This document shows positions 11,846 through 14,146 of a stretch of 14,146 bases of DNA, in pieces. A program made the position numbers and the translations under genes. The stretch's first letter is position 1, and each line of letters starts with the position of its first letter. The stretch is from Deltaproteobacteria bacterium (GTDB lineage Bacteria; Desulfobacterota; Desulfobulbia; Desulfobulbales; SURF-16): assembly GCA_029939635.1 (NCBI GenBank), contig JAOZSN010000073.1, forward strand, positions 1 to 14,146. The letters are read 5' to 3'. The notes below the pieces were generated by a model. That model made no database searches, was not told the DNA's origin, and saw only the letters and a program-made list of their open reading frames with translations.

Positions 11846-12475
11846 TTATTTAGTGTAAACCTGAACGAGTCCAGATTTAGCACCAGGCAAAGAACCCTTC
11901 ACAATCAGCACATTATCATCTTTACGAACATCAATAATGGTCAGATTCTTCTTGGTTACTACCTTGCCACCCATACGACCTGGCAATTTTTTTCCTTTAA
12001 CAACACGTCCTGGCCATGCAGAACAACCAATTGAACCAGGGCGACGATGAAATTTTGAACCGTGACCACCAGGACCACCGGCAAAACCATGACGACGCAT
12101 AACACCCTGCATGCCCTTACCTTTAGAGGTTCCGGTAACATCAACAATATCGCCAACCTTAAAGAGATCAGCAACTTCAATCTTTTGACCCAACTCATAT
12201 TGACTCGGGTCATCGACCCGGAACTCTCGTACATGATAAAAGGAACCTTGGCCACCGGACTTAAAGTGACCAGCCATGGGCTTATTAACCCGGCTCTCTT
12301 TCTTCATGCCAAAGCCAACCTGAATGGCATTATATCCTTCCTTATCAACGCTCTTAGTTTGCAGAACATAACAAGGGCCGGCTTCAACAACCGTAACGCC
12401 AATGGCTGAACCCTCTTCAGAGTACATCCTGGTCATGCCGATCTTTTTACCTAAAATTCCAATAGTCTGTGGCAT
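11846..12475 (-). CDS. rplC: 50S ribosomal protein L3
   Basis: A 209-residue assembly initiator of the large subunit, whose loop reaches toward the peptidyl transferase centre. It starts MPQTIGILGKKIGMTRMYSE. The central extension is GFAGGPGGHGSKFHRRPGSI near 130-149, then GCSAWPGRVVKGKKLPGRMG (150-169). E. coli Gln150, methylated by PrmB, corresponds to C151 here, so that modification cannot occur at this position. E. coli L3 has 209 residues. ATG at 12475-12473 is preferred; an in-frame GTG at 12484 would add three residues and lies 3 nt from GGGA. It lies 50 nt after rpsJ. Confidence 0.97.
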   Translation of the reverse strand: MPQTIGILGKKIGMTRMYSEEGSAIGVTVVEAGPCYVLQTKSVDKEGYNAIQVGFGMKKESRVNKPMAGHFKSGGQGSFYHVREFRVDDPSQYELGQKIEVADLFKVGDIVDVTGTSKGKGMQGVMRRHGFAGGPGGHGSKFHRRPGSIGCSAWPGRVVKGKKLPGRMGGKVVTKKNLTIIDVRKDDNVLIVKGSLPGAKSGLVQVYTK

Positions 12476-12525
12476 AGTATTCACTTATCCCAGCGAGATC
12501 ATATCCCATGAAAGGGAATAACAAT

Positions 12526-12837
12526 CTACAGCTTGATTTCTACATCAACTCCAGCTGAAAGCTCGAGTTTCATCAATGAATCAATGGTCTGCTGAGTAGG
12601 CTCTAAAATATCCAGCAGCCGGCGGTGAGTTCTCATCTCAAACTGCTCACGAGATTTTTTATCTACATGAGGAGAGCGAAGAACACATACCTTATTAATA
12701 GAGGTCGGCAAGGGAATAGGGCCAGCAATGGAAGCACCAGTACGTTTTGCGGTGTCTACAATCTCCATGGTGGACTGATCAAGTAACTTATGATCATATG
12801 CCTTTAACCTGATACGAATTTTCTGTGTCTGAATCAT
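12526..12837 (-). CDS. rpsJ: 30S ribosomal protein S10 (NusE)
   Basis: A 103-residue protein of the 30S head that also serves as NusE in transcription antitermination with NusB. It has QKIRIRLKAYDHKLLDQSTM at 5-24, GASIAGPIPLPTSINKVCVL near 34-53, and the loop SPHVDKKSREQFEMRTHRRL near 55-74. E. coli S10 also has 103 residues. The start is ATG at 12837-12835, with AAGGAA about 6 nt upstream. It opens the S10 block, about 58 nt downstream of the predicted transcription start of the promoter at 12902-12930. Confidence 0.99.
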   Translation of the reverse strand: MIQTQKIRIRLKAYDHKLLDQSTMEIVDTAKRTGASIAGPIPLPTSINKVCVLRSPHVDKKSREQFEMRTHRRLLDILEPTQQTIDSLMKLELSAGVDVEIKL

Positions 12838-12883
12838 GATGATTCCTTATTGTTAAAAAATATACGAATTAAAAATTTAGCAA

Positions 12884-12927
12884 AGAAGTAAAGGAAGAGT
12901 CTTTATAAGACATGATCCCCTACTTCT
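12884..12927 (-). promoter_or_regulatory. Two-tier hairpin between tuf and rpsJ
   Basis: On the minus strand AGAAGTAGGGGA (12927-12916) pairs with TCCTTTACTTCT (12895-12884): 12 bp with two G-U pairs. Within it GTCTT (12911-12907) pairs with AAGAC (12903-12899) around a 3-nt loop. A U-rich stretch follows after a gap (TTTGCTAAATTTTT). It may be a weak terminator for tuf. It overlaps the promoter at 12902-12930, so only read-through from tuf would carry the whole stem. Confidence 0.5.
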
Positions 12928-12930
12928 CAA
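12902..12930 (-). promoter_or_regulatory. Predicted sigma-70 promoter for the S10 block
   Basis: On the minus strand TTGAGA (12930-12925; 5 of 6 to TTGACA) is followed after exactly 17 bp by TATAAA (12907-12902; 5 of 6 to TATAAT). The expected start is near 12895, giving a leader of about 58 nt to rpsJ. It is the best promoter match I found in any spacer and stands where an S10-operon promoter is expected. Read by eye, not tested. Confidence 0.6.
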
Positions 12931-12954
12931 CTGTTATTTCTAATTTCTTAACTT

Positions 12955-14145
12955 TTATTCAATTATTTCATTAACAACACCAGCACCAACAGTCCGACCA
13001 CCCTCGCGAATTGCAAAACGAAGGCCTTCTTCCATGGCGATGGGGGTGATCAGCTCGCCTACAACGGTGACATTATCACCAGGCATTACCATCTCAACTC
13101 CCTCTGGCAGAGTAATAACTCCGGTCACATCGGTGGTCCGGAAGTAGAACTGGGGACGATAGCCGTTAAAGAAAGGAGTATGACGTCCACCCTCTTCTTT
13201 ACTCAGGATATAGCACTCAGCCTTAAATTTCTTATGGGGGGTGATGCTACCGGGCTTAGCCAGTACCTGGCCACGCTCGATGTCTTCACGTTTGGTGCCA
13301 CGCAGCAGGATGCCAACGTTATCGCCAGCCATACCCTCGTCGAGCATCTTACGAAACATCTCAACACCGGTAACGGTAGTGGTCTCGGTATCTTTAATAC
13401 CCACGATCTCAATCTCATCACCTACGTGAACAACACCACGCTCGATACGTCCGGTAGCAACAGTACCACGACCGGAGATAGAGAAAACATCCTCGATGGG
13501 CATCAAGAAATCTTTATCAGTATCACGAACAGGCTCAGCGATGAAAGAATCACAGGCATCCATCAGATCCCAGATACATTTGGTCGCTGCTTCGTCGGTG
13601 GGATTCTCAAGGGCCTTAAGTGCAGAACCCTGAATGATAGGAGTATCATCACCAGGATAGTCATACTTATCAAGTAACTCACGCAGCTCCATGTCAACCA
13701 GCTCAATGAGTTCCTCATCATCTACCATATCGCACTTATTAAGGAAGACAACAATGGAAGGTACACCAACCTGACGGCCAAGAAGGATATGCTCACGGGT
13801 TTGGGGCATGGGGCCATCATCAGCACCAACAACCAGGATAGCGCCGTCCATCTGGGCAGCACCGGTGATCATGTTCTTAATGTAATCAGCATGGCCAGGA
13901 CAATCCACATGGGCGTAATGGCGAGTTTTGGACTCATACTCAACATGGGCAGTAGCGATGGTGATGCCACGCTCTTTCTCTTCTGGAGCCTTATCAATAT
14001 CGCTGAAATCAGTACCTTCAGCCATACCCTTCTGGGCCAGGACAGTGGTAATTGCAGCAGTCAGAGTGGTTTTACCATGATCGATATGACCGATGGTGCC
14101 AATATTCACATGGGGTTTGTTACGTTCGAACTTTTCTCTAGCCAT
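12955..14145 (-). CDS. tuf: Elongation factor Tu
   Basis: A complete 396-residue GTPase that delivers aminoacyl-tRNA to the ribosomal A site. The G motifs are all present: P-loop GHIDHGKT at 19-26, the switch I region EEKERGITIATAHVEY (55-70), DCPGH at 81-85 with catalytic H85, NKCD at 136-139 and SAL at 174-176. Domains 2 and 3 follow from about 210 and end GGRTVGAGVVNEIIE. The start is ATG at 14145-14143, one base from the window edge, so its ribosome-binding site is not visible. Its place before rpsJ suggests the usual rpsL-rpsG-fusA-tuf unit upstream. Some bacteria carry a second tuf; this cannot be judged here. Confidence 0.99.
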   Translation of the reverse strand: MAREKFERNKPHVNIGTIGHIDHGKTTLTAAITTVLAQKGMAEGTDFSDIDKAPEEKERGITIATAHVEYESKTRHYAHVDCPGHADYIKNMITGAAQMDGAILVVGADDGPMPQTREHILLGRQVGVPSIVVFLNKCDMVDDEELIELVDMELRELLDKYDYPGDDTPIIQGSALKALENPTDEAATKCIWDLMDACDSFIAEPVRDTDKDFLMPIEDVFSISGRGTVATGRIERGVVHVGDEIEIVGIKDTETTTVTGVEMFRKMLDEGMAGDNVGILLRGTKREDIERGQVLAKPGSITPHKKFKAECYILSKEEGGRHTPFFNGYRPQFYFRTTDVTGVITLPEGVEMVMPGDNVTVVGELITPIAMEEGLRFAIREGGRTVGAGVVNEIIE

Positions 14146-14146
14146 T

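Noticed and set aside
13180..13677. Plus-strand open frame of 165 codons within tuf
   Set aside because: Shadow of tuf codon usage, with no ribosome-binding site or domain.

Overview
The window is one long, uninterrupted ribosomal-protein superoperon read entirely from the minus strand (right to left). It holds 27 genes: tuf, then the S10 block (rpsJ-rplC-rplD-rplW-rplB-rpsS-rplV-rpsC-rplP-rpmC-rpsQ), the spc block (rplN-rplX-rplE-rpsN-rpsH-rplF-rplR-rpsE-rpmD-rplO-secY), then map-infA-rpmJ and the first 17 codons of rpsM, which opens the alpha block. No stretch over 300 bases lacks a gene, and I see no mobile element, CRISPR array, tRNA or rRNA. The plus strand carries only shadow frames.

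Organism: a bacterium. Indications are the bacterial r-protein order, an EF-Tu with typical bacterial G motifs, zinc-type (Cys4) S14, zinc-type L36 and an L24 with a C-terminal CxxC...CxxC ribbon. The secY-map junction without adk and the style of the EF-Tu, SecY and L16 sequences suggest a Desulfobacterota (former Deltaproteobacteria) lineage, perhaps Desulfobulbales. That placement is an inference from memory of these families, not a search result.

Layout: 14145-12955 is tuf, complete from its ATG. The 117-nt tuf-rpsJ gap holds the best promoter in the window (TTGAGA, 17 bp, TATAAA) overlapped by a two-tier hairpin. From 12837 to 7374 runs the S10 block and from 7311 to 1490 the spc block including the SecY translocon channel. 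From 1497 to 144 come methionine aminopeptidase, IF-1 and L36, and S13 is cut by the window edge. Coupling is tight at four junctions (rplD/rplW ATGA, rplP/rpmC ATGA, rpmD/rplO TAATG, secY/map 8-nt overlap). Four genes use non-ATG starts (rpsC, rpsE, rpsM TTG; rpsN GTG), each with a strong Shine-Dalgarno.

The genes jointly supply both ribosomal subunits, the elongation factor that delivers aminoacyl-tRNA, initiation factor 1, the membrane channel for exported proteins and the enzyme that trims initiator methionine. The proteins look ordinary. What stands out is between them: many spacers are 90-160 nt, long for this operon, and most carry an inverted repeat. The strongest are a 17+5 bp hairpin between rpsE and rpmD, a GTTATC/GATAAC repeat cluster between rpsC and rplP, a terminator-like hairpin with a U6 tract between rplO and secY, and a leader before rpmJ where two mutually exclusive hairpins could expose or hide the ribosome-binding site.
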